Shown here: in pieces, positions 36,644-46,059 of the stretch
Layout: each line of letters begins with the position of its first letter
How positions within the stretch are numbered: the first letter of the stretch is position 1
Origin: an uncultured Draconibacterium sp.
GTDB lineage: Bacteria; Bacteroidota; Bacteroidia; Bacteroidales; Prolixibacteraceae
DNA length: 64,000 nt
Assembly: GCF_963676735.1 (NCBI RefSeq)
Contig: NZ_OY781464.1
Location: forward strand, 3,815,001-3,879,000
Direction of reading: 5' to 3'
Notes under the pieces: model-generated
Told to the model about the DNA's origin: nothing
Databases searched by the model: none
Seen by the model: the letters and a program-made list of their open reading frames with translations, nothing else
Position numbers and translations under genes: made by a program

Positions 36644-36737
36644 TCTTAAAAAATTTCCTTCAAATATAGGTTAATTTCCTTCGCTTACTTCTTTAGCTCT
36701 CAACAAATATATGAACTGAACACAGGAGTACTTAGTA

Positions 36738-36745
36738 TAATTTTG
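36738..36745 (+). promoter_or_regulatory. Candidate Bacteroidota -7 promoter element
   Basis: TAATTTTG matches the TAnnTTTG consensus of the Bacteroidota primary sigma factor. It lies 62 bp before the start codon of the transporter gene at 36808, in the 164-bp region divergent from the GT2 gene. No good -33 TTTG was found at the expected distance. Confidence 0.4.
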
Positions 36746-36807
36746 CGCGAAAATCGTTTGAAAATTCCAAATTATATTTCACCTTTAAAATTACAAACAG
36801 AACTAAT

Positions 36808-39024
36808 ATGGCAAAATCGCTGGTAAACACTAACGCAAAATTTGGCACCCTTCCGGTTTTTTTAACGGCGCTATCAACTATTCTCGGAGCAATTTTATTT
36901 TTGCGTTTTGGCTGGGCAGTAGGGCAGGTTGGCTTTATTGGTGTAATTGGTATAATTGTTTTAGGACATGTGGTTACCATACCTACGGCATTTGCAGTTG
37001 CCGAAATTGCTACCAACCAAAGGGTACAAGGCGGTGGAGCCTATTACATCATTAGCCGGTCGTTTGGTCTGAATATTGGCGGGGCAATTGGTATTGCGCT
37101 TTACCTCTCGCAAGCCATAAGTGTAGCCTTTTATGTAATTGCCTTTGGAGAAGCCTTTGAACCGCTTATTAGATGGATTGGTGAGAGTTACAATTTTTAC
37201 ATCCCCGACCGTCGTTGGATTTCCATACCTACCATGGTGCTGCTATCGGTGCTTATATTAACAAAAGGGGCAAATGTTGGAATGAAAGCCCTTTATGTGG
37301 TGGTGGCTATTCTTCTCACTTCAATAGCCATGTTTTTTATGGGCGAATCATCTATTAAACCCGACAAAGTTGACTTTCATGTAACCATAAGCAATCATCT
37401 GCCATTCTTCTACGTTTTTACCATAATTTTTCCGGCATTTACAGGTTTGGCTGCCGGCCTGGGGCTTTCGGGCGACTTAAAAGACCCAAAAAAATCAATT
37501 CCTCGCGGCACCCTGTGGGCTACGGTGGTGGGTATGCTCGTTTACATTGCTGTGGCCTATAAATTCACAATTTCGGCATCTCCCGAGGACCTGGTTTCCG
37601 ACCAGCTGATAATGAGCAAAATAGCCATTTGGGGTCCCATTATTCCGGTTGGCCTTGCTGCTGCATCGCTTAGCTCAGCACTGGGATCGATAATGGTAGC
37701 ACCACGCACCCTGCAGGCCATAGGCTTCGACGATATTTTCCCCCAGGGGAGCCTCAACCGCTGGTTTGCCAAAGGCCGAAAAAAAGATAATGAACCCATT
37801 AACGGGTCGCTGATTACCATCATTATTGCTTTTGTTTTTGTGGTTATTGGCGATGTTGATTTTGTAGCTCAAATAATCTCGATGTTTTTTATGGTTACCT
37901 ACAGTGCCATCTGCCTTATTTCGTTTCTTGAACATTTTGCTGCCGATCCGGCTTACCGGCCAACCTTCCGTTCCAGCTGGCATTTATCGTTGCTGGGCAC
38001 ACTGGCATCGTTCTGGTTAATGTTTAAAATGAACGCCACCTATGCTGCTGTTTCGGTGGTAATTATGGCCATTATTTACTACGTTATCATGTTAAACAAC
38101 GAAGAAAACCAGGGACTAAACAAATTATTCAGGGGTGTTATTTTCCAGCTAAGCCGGCAATTACAAATTATGCTTCAACGGGCCGATAACGAAAAAGACA
38201 AGGGCTGGCGACCATTCGGTGTATGCATTTCGCACGACACTTTTAAGCGGCGCTCAGCTTTTGATATCATGCGCTGGATTTCGTACAAATATGGTTTTGG
38301 TACCTACATTCATTTTATAAAAGGCTTACTGAATGAGAAAAATACCAACGAATCAAAAAACATTCTCGACCGATTGATTCAGTTGTCTGCAGGAAGCAAA
38401 AACAGGGTTTACCTCGACACAATTATTTCGCCGTCGTACACCTCGGCAATTGCCCAGGTAGTGCAGCTTTCAGGAATATCTGGCAAAGGCAACAATCTTA
38501 TTCTTTTTGAGTTCTCGAGAACCGATCCCGGAAATTTAAAGGAAATTACAGCCAATTACGAAATTGTTGAATCGGCCGGATTTGATATTTGCATCTTAAA
38601 TACCTCGTATAAAAGTTTTGGTTATAAGAATGAAATTCATATTTGGATTAGCCCCGAAGATTACGTTAATGCCAACCTGATGATTTTGCTGGGTTACATT
38701 ATTTTAGGCCATCCGGAATGGAAAAAGGGAAAAATTAAAATTTTTGCACTTTACCCCAAAGAGGCTATTGAAGAAAAACGCAAACAATTAATGGAACTGA
38801 TAAAAGCCGGCCGCCTGCCCATTAGCCCGTCTAATATTTCGATGGTACCATTTGATACCGGCGATCGCAAAAATGTAATCATGAAATATTCGGGCGATGC
38901 CGACCTTACAATAATTGGCTTTACAACTGATGCATTAAAAAATATTAAAGAATTTAGCGAAGGCTACAACGACCTGGGCAACATCCTGTTTGTGAGTTCT
39001 AACCGGGCAAAAGCAATAAACTAG
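36808..39024 (+). CDS. APC-superfamily transporter, SLC12 (cation-chloride cotransporter)-like
   Basis: The 738-residue protein has twelve helices in the first 430 residues, starting with FGTLPVFLTALSTILGAILF and FLRFGWAVGQVGFIGVIGII. These resemble the unwound helix-one substrate region of Na-K-Cl and K-Cl cotransporters. It continues with NQRVQGGGAYYIISRSFG, then a cytoplasmic C-terminal domain of about 290 residues with universal-stress-like alternating strands. It likely moves ions or amino acids; the precise substrate is unclear. It stands alone in its transcription unit, followed by coaD after 64 bp. Confidence 0.8.
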   Translation: MAKSLVNTNAKFGTLPVFLTALSTILGAILFLRFGWAVGQVGFIGVIGIIVLGHVVTIPTAFAVAEIATNQRVQGGGAYYIISRSFGLNIGGAIGIALYLSQAISVAFYVIAFGEAFEPLIRWIGESYNFYIPDRRWISIPTMVLLSVLILTKGANVGMKALYVVVAILLTSIAMFFMGESSIKPDKVDFHVTISNHLPFFYVFTIIFPAFTGLAAGLGLSGDLKDPKKSIPRGTLWATVVGMLVYIAVAYKFTISASPEDLVSDQLIMSKIAIWGPIIPVGLAAASLSSALGSIMVAPRTLQAIGFDDIFPQGSLNRWFAKGRKKDNEPINGSLITIIIAFVFVVIGDVDFVAQIISMFFMVTYSAICLISFLEHFAADPAYRPTFRSSWHLSLLGTLASFWLMFKMNATYAAVSVVIMAIIYYVIMLNNEENQGLNKLFRGVIFQLSRQLQIMLQRADNEKDKGWRPFGVCISHDTFKRRSAFDIMRWISYKYGFGTYIHFIKGLLNEKNTNESKNILDRLIQLSAGSKNRVYLDTIISPSYTSAIAQVVQLSGISGKGNNLILFEFSRTDPGNLKEITANYEIVESAGFDICILNTSYKSFGYKNEIHIWISPEDYVNANLMILLGYIILGHPEWKKGKIKIFALYPKEAIEEKRKQLMELIKAGRLPISPSNISMVPFDTGDRKNVIMKYSGDADLTIIGFTTDALKNIKEFSEGYNDLGNILFVSSNRAKAIN

Positions 39025-39088
39025 CTGTTGCTTTCGTTTCTTCAACTGGCATTTTTAGCTAATTTTGAACCACATAAAAAGCTTCAAC

Positions 39089-39565
39089 ATGGAAAGAATA
39101 GCCATATTCCCCGGATCGTTTGATCCTTTTACCATCGGACACGAGTCAATTGTTCGGCGTGCCATTTCAATGTTCGATAAAATTTATATCATGATTGGTT
39201 TTAATGCCAATAAGAAATCATTCTTCCCCATTGAGAAAAGGCTGAAATGGATAAACCAGGTGTTTAAAAACGAAGCAAAGGTTGAAGTTAGAATGCACGA
39301 AGGACTAACCGTTGATTTTTGTAAAGAAGTGGGTGCCAAATACATCTTACGCGGTATTCGTACCTCTTCAGATTTTGAATACGAACGAGCCATTGCCCAG
39401 GTAAACAAAAAAATGCACCCTGAAATTGAGTCGGTATTTCTACTTACCCTTCCGGAGCATACTCCAATAAATGCCACCATCATCCGCGATATTGTTTCGC
39501 ATGGGGGCGATGCAAGTATGTTTTTACCCGAAGGATTAGACATGAGCGAATTTAAAGTTGATTAG
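39089..39565 (+). CDS. coaD: Phosphopantetheine adenylyltransferase
   Basis: The ATG at 39089 gives MERIAIFPGSFDPFTIGHES, a 158-residue enzyme of the usual family length; a TTG at 39065 would add eight residues. The nucleotidyltransferase T/HxGH motif is TIGH, and RGIRTSSDFEYE and the ISST-like TIIRDIVSHGG segment are present. It adenylates 4'-phosphopantetheine in the penultimate step of coenzyme A synthesis. The next gene begins 3 bp after its stop. Confidence 0.95.
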   Translation: MERIAIFPGSFDPFTIGHESIVRRAISMFDKIYIMIGFNANKKSFFPIEKRLKWINQVFKNEAKVEVRMHEGLTVDFCKEVGAKYILRGIRTSSDFEYERAIAQVNKKMHPEIESVFLLTLPEHTPINATIIRDIVSHGGDASMFLPEGLDMSEFKVD

Positions 39566-39568
39566 CCC

Positions 39569-40987
39569 ATGAGCAGTATTCGTTTTTTTGTTGTTTTTTT
39601 TCTCGTTGTATCTTTTTTCATTTCTGCAAAAAGTGCTGAAATCAGGTGTTCGAACCCGGCTTATGCCAACCAAACACTCCAGTTTTATGCCTATGCTGAT
39701 CCGGTGTCGAATGAGACTCAAAATTTATTTGCCCTGAAAATTGATAAAAACGGGAATGGATCCGTAAACATTCAACTATCGCAGCCGGTTTTTGCATTCT
39801 GCGAGTTTGGAATATACCGGGGCATGTTGTTGCTGCAACCCGAAACAAAAATAGGATTAAAACTCCCGCCCTTAAAAAAGAAATCCTTCTCCGACGAAAA
39901 GAATCCTTATTTCACGCCCGTCTCTTTTTGGTTTTACTCAACAGACGGGGCTCAGCTAAACGATAAAATAAGCAAGTTTGAACAAAAGTTAAACGAACTT
40001 ACCGACAAAGATTTTAAGCGCTTGTACTTTCAGCAATCAAAAACAGCTTTCGCGGCACTTTCAACCCAACTGGATACTATCTTCCCGGAAACTACGCCCG
40101 CATGTTTTAAGCTGCACAAGTTACTTCGTTTAAAACTAATTGAGGCAGATATTTTTCGTTTGCGCCCCGAACAGTACAGCTCTGTTTTTCAAGATATTGA
40201 ACCAGCGCTGTGGCAACAACAGGCATTTAACACCCTGTTTAACAAAACTTTCGACGAGCAACTAAGTTTTTCGGCCAAAGCCATTGGCGGAACAAAAATT
40301 TCGGAAGCTGTGGCAACTGAAAACATAAAGGTGCTGATTGAATTTATAAGCACCAAATATAAGCTTACCGGACAAGTGGCCGATTTGGTTTTACTAAAAC
40401 TATTACACGATGGATTTTATTCCAATGATTTCTCGAAGAAAGCCATTAAAAACATGATTGCCAGCAACTACTTTGCACAAAACAAAACGCCAAAAATAAA
40501 GGAAACAGCAAAAAACATAAGTATTAAAATTACCTTTCTGGAAAAAGGAAGCGAGGCTCCGGCGATTTGTTTAGCTAATTTGCAAGGAGAAAAACATTGC
40601 ACCAATGCCGGCAACAAAAAATTCAAATACATTGTTTTTGCCGATGTTGAAACAGTTGTTTGCCAGGAACATTTAAAATACTTAAGCCGGATTAACGAAC
40701 TATTTGGCCGGCATCTCGATATTTTTATTGTTCTACGGAATACTACCAAATCAGGCATCGATAGTTTTTTTAGCACCCACAAGATCCCCGGAGAAAAATT
40801 ACTTGACACCAACGCAAAAGCAATTGCCGATTATAAAATCCGGTCGTTCCCTCAATGTTTTTTGTTCGATGAAAATCATCGGGTAGTTTTTAACGATGCG
40901 AAAGCTCCGCTAAATGGTTTTGAGCAGCAATTTGGCTCGTGGCTTCAAAAAGAGTTGTTTATGCGGCAACGAAATCAAGCCCGGTAA
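39569..40987 (+). CDS. Exported thioredoxin-fold protein without a CxxC motif
   Basis: The 472-residue protein has a signal peptide (VVFFLVVSFFISAKSA), a beta-rich N-terminal region, a helical middle (about 130-330) and a C-terminal thioredoxin/TlpA-like fold. FKYIVFADVETVVCQEHLKY stands where the redox site would be, followed by YKIRSFPQCFLFDENHRVV with the cis-Pro. The WCxxC site is replaced by a single cysteine (VVCQEH), so disulfide exchange of the ordinary kind is unlikely. It follows coaD by 3 bp and overlaps the convergent nudix gene by 13 bp. Function unknown. Confidence 0.7.
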   Translation: MSSIRFFVVFFLVVSFFISAKSAEIRCSNPAYANQTLQFYAYADPVSNETQNLFALKIDKNGNGSVNIQLSQPVFAFCEFGIYRGMLLLQPETKIGLKLPPLKKKSFSDEKNPYFTPVSFWFYSTDGAQLNDKISKFEQKLNELTDKDFKRLYFQQSKTAFAALSTQLDTIFPETTPACFKLHKLLRLKLIEADIFRLRPEQYSSVFQDIEPALWQQQAFNTLFNKTFDEQLSFSAKAIGGTKISEAVATENIKVLIEFISTKYKLTGQVADLVLLKLLHDGFYSNDFSKKAIKNMIASNYFAQNKTPKIKETAKNISIKITFLEKGSEAPAICLANLQGEKHCTNAGNKKFKYIVFADVETVVCQEHLKYLSRINELFGRHLDIFIVLRNTTKSGIDSFFSTHKIPGEKLLDTNAKAIADYKIRSFPQCFLFDENHRVVFNDAKAPLNGFEQQFGSWLQKELFMRQRNQAR

Positions 40988-41601
40988 ATACGAATTAAAG
41001 CTTTTAAGTTTTCGTAAGTATTTTCCAAAACCAAATCGAGCTCTGCAGGCCGAAACCAACGCAGTTTTGTAATGTTCTCATCCAATTGCGGTATTCCGTC
41101 ATCTTGCCCCCGGTAGTCCATTTCGTACCAGAAAGTTTCTTTAAAAACCCACCTCCCCCGTGTAGCTTTATAAGGCGACTGGTAAATGTGGTAGGTTGAT
41201 GGCAATTGTTTTATTATCGAATGCCCTGAAATACCACACTCTTCTTCCACTTCGCGCAAGGCAGCAGTTTCGCAGCTTTCGCCTTTATCAATTTTCCCTT
41301 TCGGAAGATCCCATTTGCCGTTTCTGAAAATAAATAACAGCTCCTCTCCCCGCCGCACTACGCCACCGGCTGCATTAATTTGTAAAAACGACGACCGGAA
41401 ATCCTGAAACAATTCCTGTGCTTTTAAATGTTCTACAACAGTTTCTTCCTGCTCCCCTGTTTCAAACTGTTGCAACCAGTCGGAAATGCTGTTCTCATGG
41501 CATTTTGCAATTAATTTGCTGCTTGGTTTACTCAATGTTATATTCGCGCCCGGCACAAATGTTATCCTCTTTTCATTAAAAAAAACTTTATACTTTTGCA
41601 T
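40975..41601 (-). CDS. Nudix hydrolase
   Basis: The ATG at 41601 gives MQKYKVFFNEKRITF, 208 residues; an ATG at 41619 is possible but lies nearly on top of the pyrE start. The Nudix box is complete: G-x5-E-x7-REVEEECGI in GKIDKGESCETAALREVEEE, which binds Mg and cleaves a nucleoside diphosphate linked to another moiety. An N-terminal domain of about 75 residues precedes it. It is divergent from pyrE. The substrate is not predictable. Confidence 0.88.
   Translation of the reverse strand: MQKYKVFFNEKRITFVPGANITLSKPSSKLIAKCHENSISDWLQQFETGEQEETVVEHLKAQELFQDFRSSFLQINAAGGVVRRGEELLFIFRNGKWDLPKGKIDKGESCETAALREVEEECGISGHSIIKQLPSTYHIYQSPYKATRGRWVFKETFWYEMDYRGQDDGIPQLDENITKLRWFRPAELDLVLENTYENLKALIRIYRA
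41591..41598 (+). promoter_or_regulatory. Candidate -7 promoter element for pyrE
   Basis: TACTTTTG matches TAnnTTTG exactly, 26 bp before the pyrE ATG. It overlaps the first codons of the divergent nudix gene if that gene starts at 41619, and abuts its start if at 41601. No clear -33 element was seen. Confidence 0.45.
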
Positions 41602-41623
41602 CGAATTAAAATTGCACATTATT

Positions 41624-42256
41624 ATGGAATCAACTCAAATTGAAATAACCAAAAGATTATTAGAAATAAACACCATAAAGATACAACCAGATAATCCATT
41701 TACATGGGCTTCTGGCTGGAAATCTCCAATTTATTGCGACAACCGGAAAACACTTTCATATCCTGATACACGCTCCTACATTCGCGATGCGTTTGTAAAA
41801 CTTATTCAGGCAAAATACCCCGAAGCAGAAGTAATTGCCGGTGTTGCGACTGGCGCCATTGCTATTGGTGCTCTTGTTGCCGATAAACTGGGGCTACCGT
41901 TTATTTATGTTCGCTCGAAACCCAAAGGACATGGACTGGAGAACCTGATTGAAGGTGACCTGAAACCATTTCAAAAAGTTGTTGTAGTTGAAGACCTTGT
42001 TTCTACAGGAATAAGCAGCCTTAAAGCTGCCGAAGCCGTTAACAACTTTGGAGGAGAGGTTGTTGGTATGGTTTCTATTTTTACTTATAACTTCCCGCTG
42101 GCAAACGAGAATTTCAAAAAAGCAGGTATTGAGCTTACCTCTTTAAGCCGGTACCAGATTTTAATCGACCTTTCACTTGAGAAAGGCGACATCTCAAAAG
42201 ACCAGGTGGAATCGTTAATGGAATGGCGCGAAGATCCTGCAAACTGGGGAAAATAA
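41624..42256 (+). CDS. pyrE: Orotate phosphoribosyltransferase
   Basis: The ATG at 41624 gives MESTQIEITKRLLEINTIKI, 210 residues, the normal family length; the longer open frame from 41486 runs back through the nudix gene and promoter. Substrate motifs are FTWASGWKSPIYCDNR and the PRPP-binding loop VVVVEDLVSTGISS. It makes orotidine 5'-phosphate in pyrimidine synthesis. It is followed by an intrinsic terminator at 42285. Confidence 0.96.
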   Translation: MESTQIEITKRLLEINTIKIQPDNPFTWASGWKSPIYCDNRKTLSYPDTRSYIRDAFVKLIQAKYPEAEVIAGVATGAIAIGALVADKLGLPFIYVRSKPKGHGLENLIEGDLKPFQKVVVVEDLVSTGISSLKAAEAVNNFGGEVVGMVSIFTYNFPLANENFKKAGIELTSLSRYQILIDLSLEKGDISKDQVESLMEWREDPANWGK

Positions 42257-42284
42257 ATCGATATTGAATTAGCAACTAAATATG

Positions 42285-42311
42285 ATCCCGCCTTTGCGCG
42301 GGATTTTTTTT
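42285..42311 (+). terminator. Intrinsic terminator after pyrE
   Basis: ATCCCGC and GCGGGAT pair over 7 bp around a short loop, directly followed by a run of eight T residues. It lies 28 bp after the pyrE stop and 11 bp before the next start codon, so the SRPBCC gene likely needs its own transcript or read-through. Confidence 0.85.
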
Positions 42312-42321
42312 CATTAGCAAT

Positions 42322-42771
42322 ATGGCACTTAATAAATACGTTAGCGAAGTAAAGGTTATTGAACATAACCAACAGATCGTTTTTAACTATTTGTCGAATT
42401 TCGAAAACCTTTCGACGTATCTGAACTCGGGCCTGATTGAAAAGATTACCGAGAAAGTTCCGCAAATTAAAATTACTGATTTCGAATCGGATAAAGATTC
42501 TTGCAAATTCAACATTACCGGGCTTGGTCTTGCCGAAATTAAAATTGTAAACCGCGAACCTTTTAAAACCATAAAAGTAGAGAGTTCGGGAGGCTTACCT
42601 TTGAGTTTTACTTTTTGGATACAGTTGTTGCCAGAGAGCGAGTACAAAACTAAAATGCGCCTGACACTGCATGCCGAAATGAGCATGATGATTAAAATGA
42701 TGGCCGGCAGTAAACTCGAAGAAGGCATTAACCAATTGGCCGACACGCTTTCGAAACTGCCTTACCGATAA
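42322..42771 (+). CDS. SRPBCC/START-like protein
   Basis: The 149-residue soluble protein shows the helix-grip pattern: a first strand with N-terminal VSEVKVIEHNQQIVFNYLSN, alternating strands in the middle (IKIVNREPFKTIKVESSG), and a long C-terminal helix (KLEEGINQLADTLSKLPYR). Such proteins bind hydrophobic ligands or act as folding helpers. No catalytic residues can be named. It is convergent with birA, separated by 22 bp. Confidence 0.75.
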   Translation: MALNKYVSEVKVIEHNQQIVFNYLSNFENLSTYLNSGLIEKITEKVPQIKITDFESDKDSCKFNITGLGLAEIKIVNREPFKTIKVESSGGLPLSFTFWIQLLPESEYKTKMRLTLHAEMSMMIKMMAGSKLEEGINQLADTLSKLPYR

Positions 42772-42793
42772 AACCAACTAGTTCAAAAAAAAA

Positions 42794-43534
42794 TTAAAGA
42801 ACAAACTCTACCTCTTTAAACATAAATTCGCTAAGTGTTCCATCGCGCTTTTCGAGCCGAAGTTGACCAAAACTGCCAATACCGGTAATTTTTGCTTCAA
42901 ACTCAGTAGCTCCTTTTTTATAACGGTGCCAACCGCTATTTCTGAATAAATTTTTACAATACTCCTCATCAATTTCATCAAACAAGCCACGGTTTAAAAC
43001 ATGCAGGTACTCATCCAACTGCAATAAAAACTCCTTCAAAATTGCCGTAATATCCAATTCTTCATTCAGCAATTGTTTCAGAGAAACCGGATTGGGAGCA
43101 CCCGATAAAAATTTTTCCTGGTTAACATTTAATCCCACTCCAACAACCGACGATTCCAGGTTATTTCCCTTCACCCAGTTTTCGATAAGCATGCCTGCAA
43201 TTTTTTGCTCTCCAACATAAATATCGTTTGGCCATTTAATTATTACCCCTTTAAGATATTGGCTAAGAACCTTAACCAAAGCCAGACTAACAATTTTTGA
43301 AATATAAAACTGTTGGGCGGCCATTAAAAAATCAGGTTTCAGAATTAAACTAAAAAGCAAATTTTTACCCCTTTCGCTTTCCCACGAATTGCCAACCTGT
43401 CCGCGCCCACTATGCTGATAATGTGCCAAAACGACAGTACCTTGAGTTGCCTTTTGGGCAAGCAGTTGCTTGGCATAGTTGTTGGTACTGTCAACCTCAC
43501 TTAAAACAATTATATTTTTGTCAGTTAAAAACAT
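42794..43534 (-). CDS. birA: Biotin-[acetyl-CoA-carboxylase] ligase, catalytic form
   Basis: The 246-residue enzyme begins with the catalytic domain (VLSEVDSTNNYAKQLL), then the ATP/biotin loop SGRGQVGNSWES and KWPNDIYVGEQKIAGMLIE. The winged-helix repressor domain of bifunctional BirA is absent, so it should biotinylate carrier protein without controlling transcription. It is divergent from rsfS by 80 bp, which must hold both promoters. Confidence 0.93.
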   Translation of the reverse strand: MFLTDKNIIVLSEVDSTNNYAKQLLAQKATQGTVVLAHYQHSGRGQVGNSWESERGKNLLFSLILKPDFLMAAQQFYISKIVSLALVKVLSQYLKGVIIKWPNDIYVGEQKIAGMLIENWVKGNNLESSVVGVGLNVNQEKFLSGAPNPVSLKQLLNEELDITAILKEFLLQLDEYLHVLNRGLFDEIDEEYCKNLFRNSGWHRYKKGATEFEAKITGIGSFGQLRLEKRDGTLSEFMFKEVEFVL

Positions 43535-43587
43535 ATAAATTCAAAAGTAAACCATTCGCTTAAAAAATGGTTAATTGACAAAAAGAT

Positions 43588-43595
43588 TATCTTTG
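43588..43595 (+). promoter_or_regulatory. Candidate -7 promoter element for rsfS-ftsH-cdsA-pssA
   Basis: TATCTTTG matches TAnnTTTG exactly and sits 19 bp before the rsfS ATG, predicting a very short leader. The -33 region is A-rich without a clear TTTG. Confidence 0.45.
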
Positions 43596-43614
43596 TGAGG
43601 TACAATAATTTTAT

Positions 43615-43980
43615 ATGAAGAAAACGGAACAGTCAAAAGTTTTAATAGAAGCAATTCTTGAAGGAATACATCGAATAAAAGGAAAAGACATTATACACGT
43701 TGATTTGGAAAGCATCGATCATACCGAATGCGGACATTTTATAATTTGCCACGGAACCTCTTCAACACATGTTGATTCAATTGCACAAACGGTAGAAGCA
43801 ACAGTTAAAGAATTAATTGGTGAAGATGTTTGGCATCGCGACGGCTACCGAAATGCAATTTGGATTTTGCTGGATTACGGCGATGTAATGTTACACGTTT
43901 TTCAGGAAGAAGCACGACGGTTTTACAACCTGGAAGGACTTTGGGCAGATGCAAAAATTACAAAAATTGAAGACGAATAG
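43615..43980 (+). CDS. rsfS: Ribosomal silencing factor RsfS
   Basis: The 121-residue protein shows the RsfS/Iojap signature: a KGKDIIHVDL opening, FIICHGTSSTHVDSIAQTVE, WHRDGYRNAIWILLDYGDVMLHVFQEEARRFY compressed into the last half, and LEGLWADA. It binds ribosomal protein L14 and blocks subunit joining when nutrients are low. ftsH follows after 9 bp, a linkage common in Bacteroidota. Confidence 0.95.
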   Translation: MKKTEQSKVLIEAILEGIHRIKGKDIIHVDLESIDHTECGHFIICHGTSSTHVDSIAQTVEATVKELIGEDVWHRDGYRNAIWILLDYGDVMLHVFQEEARRFYNLEGLWADAKITKIEDE

Positions 43981-43989
43981 TAAAAGACC

Positions 43990-46059
43990 ATGACAGATAC
44001 AAAAAATAAAAAAGACCAAAACAATCTGAACAACCCGTTCGGGAAATTAAATCCCAAGAAAAACGATGGTAAACCTCCAAAATTTAATGCTTACTGGATT
44101 TATGGAATTATTGCCGTAGTATTTCTTATTGTTCAGTTTTACATCAGCAACAGCCGTGGCCCGGTTGATACCTCGTGGCCACAGGTAAAGCAAATGCTCC
44201 AAAACGGAGATGTTGAGCGCATTGTAGTTATTAACGAAAAAATTGCCCGTATCTACCTAAAAAAGGATCGGGTTAAAAATTACGAGTCAGAATTTGAAGG
44301 CAATTTCTCGAAACCTTCAGACTTAGGACCACACTTTAAATTAAACACCGGGCCGATTGAGAAATTTGCTGAAGATCTTACTGTTGCGCAAGAGAACACG
44401 CCCGACAAGGTTTTCCCGGTTTATGAAGATGAAACCAATTGGGCACGCGACATAATTTGGTCTATCGGGCCATTTATCCTTATAATTCTGCTTTGGTGGT
44501 GGATTTTCCGCCGAATGAGCCGGGGTGGTGCCGGTGGTGGTGCCGGTGGAATATTTAATGTGGGTAAATCGCAAGCCAAGGTTTTTGATAAAGACCAGCG
44601 CGTATCAACCAACTTTAAAGATGTTGCCGGACTTGCAGAAGCCAAACAGGAAGTGGAAGAAATTGTGGAATTCCTGAAAAGCCCGGCAAAATATACCAAG
44701 CTCGGAGGAAAAATTCCAAAAGGAGCACTGCTTGTTGGCCCTCCGGGAACGGGTAAAACATTGCTGGCCAAAGCAGTTGCCGGCGAAGCAAATGTGCCAT
44801 TTTTCAGCATGTCGGGGTCCGATTTTGTTGAAATGTTTGTGGGAGTTGGAGCTTCGCGTGTGCGCGATCTTTTTAAACAAGCCAAAGAAAAAGCACCGTG
44901 TATTGTATTTATTGATGAAATAGATGCCATTGGCCGTGCCCGTGGACGGAACCCGAATATGGGATCGAACGATGAGCGCGAAAATACGCTGAACCAGTTG
45001 TTAACCGAAATGGATGGTTTTGATACCAACAGTGGTGTAATAATTCTGGCAGCAACCAACCGTGCCGATATCCTCGACCGTGCGTTAATGCGCGCCGGCC
45101 GTTTCGACCGTCAAATACATGTGGAATTGCCCGACCTGAACGAACGTGGCGAAATATTCAATGTACACTTGCGTCCGCTAAAATTAAGCGAAGAAGTTAA
45201 AGTTGATTTTCTGGCAAAACAAACTCCGGGTTTCTCGGGTGCCGATATTGCCAATGTTTGTAACGAAGCTGCGCTGATAGCCGCTCGTAAAAACAAAGAT
45301 GCTGTTACCAAGCAAGATTTTCTGGATGCCGTTGACCGGATTATTGGCGGACTGGAAAAGAAAAACAAAATAATATCGCAAGAAGAAAAGAAAACCATTG
45401 CCTTCCACGAGGCCGGGCACGCAACCATTAGCTGGTTGCTGGAACACGCCCACCCACTAGTAAAAGTAACCATTGTGCCGAGGGGTAAAGCTCTGGGTGC
45501 TGCATGGTACCTGCCTGAAGAAAGATCGATAACCACCAAAGATCAGTTGCTTGATGAAATGGCATCGGCATTGGGAGGACGTGCAGCAGAAGAAGTTACA
45601 TTCGGAAAAATTTCGTCGGGCGCACAAAACGATTTGGAAAAAGTTACCAAACAAGCCTATGCTATGGTAAGTATTTTCGGAATGAGTGAAAAAGTTGGAA
45701 ACGTGAGTTACTACGACTCTACCGGCCAGTCGGATTATTCCTTCACTAAACCGTACAGCGAAAAAACAGCAGAACTGATTGACGAAGAAGTTAAAATACT
45801 TATCGATAGTCAGTACGAACGGGCCAAACAGGTTTTAAAAGACCACACTGAAGGTCATACAAAACTGGCCAACCTGCTGCTTCAGCGCGAGGTAATTTTT
45901 AGCGAAGACCTGGAAGAGATTTTTGGCAAGCGTCCCTGGGATAAAAAACATGTTATCTCCGAAAACGGCAACGGCGACCAGGTTATTGATACTGAAGAAA
46001 AAGCACAGGAAGAGCCTAAAGCTGACGAGAATTCAGAAAAGGAATCAACAAAAGAATAA
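43990..46059 (+). CDS. ftsH: ATP-dependent zinc metalloprotease FtsH
   Basis: The 689-residue membrane protease has two N-terminal helices (about 31-50 and 155-175), Walker A GPPGTGKT, Walker B CIVFIDEIDAIG, the second region of homology ending RAGRFDRQIHVELPD, and the zinc site HEAGH. An acidic tail rich in Glu and Lys follows. It degrades misassembled membrane proteins and regulatory proteins. A glycine-rich linker (GGAGGGAGG) lies just after the second helix. Its TAA is directly followed by the ATG of the next gene. Confidence 0.97.
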   Translation: MTDTKNKKDQNNLNNPFGKLNPKKNDGKPPKFNAYWIYGIIAVVFLIVQFYISNSRGPVDTSWPQVKQMLQNGDVERIVVINEKIARIYLKKDRVKNYESEFEGNFSKPSDLGPHFKLNTGPIEKFAEDLTVAQENTPDKVFPVYEDETNWARDIIWSIGPFILIILLWWWIFRRMSRGGAGGGAGGIFNVGKSQAKVFDKDQRVSTNFKDVAGLAEAKQEVEEIVEFLKSPAKYTKLGGKIPKGALLVGPPGTGKTLLAKAVAGEANVPFFSMSGSDFVEMFVGVGASRVRDLFKQAKEKAPCIVFIDEIDAIGRARGRNPNMGSNDERENTLNQLLTEMDGFDTNSGVIILAATNRADILDRALMRAGRFDRQIHVELPDLNERGEIFNVHLRPLKLSEEVKVDFLAKQTPGFSGADIANVCNEAALIAARKNKDAVTKQDFLDAVDRIIGGLEKKNKIISQEEKKTIAFHEAGHATISWLLEHAHPLVKVTIVPRGKALGAAWYLPEERSITTKDQLLDEMASALGGRAAEEVTFGKISSGAQNDLEKVTKQAYAMVSIFGMSEKVGNVSYYDSTGQSDYSFTKPYSEKTAELIDEEVKILIDSQYERAKQVLKDHTEGHTKLANLLLQREVIFSEDLEEIFGKRPWDKKHVISENGNGDQVIDTEEKAQEEPKADENSEKESTKE

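Noticed and set aside
41486..41623. Upstream extension of the pyrE frame by 46 codons
   Set aside because: The extension runs through the nudix gene and the pyrE promoter region; the ATG at 41624 gives the normal family start and length.
44421..45059. A 212-codon minus-strand frame opposite ftsH
   Set aside because: Antisense shadow of a strongly conserved AAA protease domain; no independent features.
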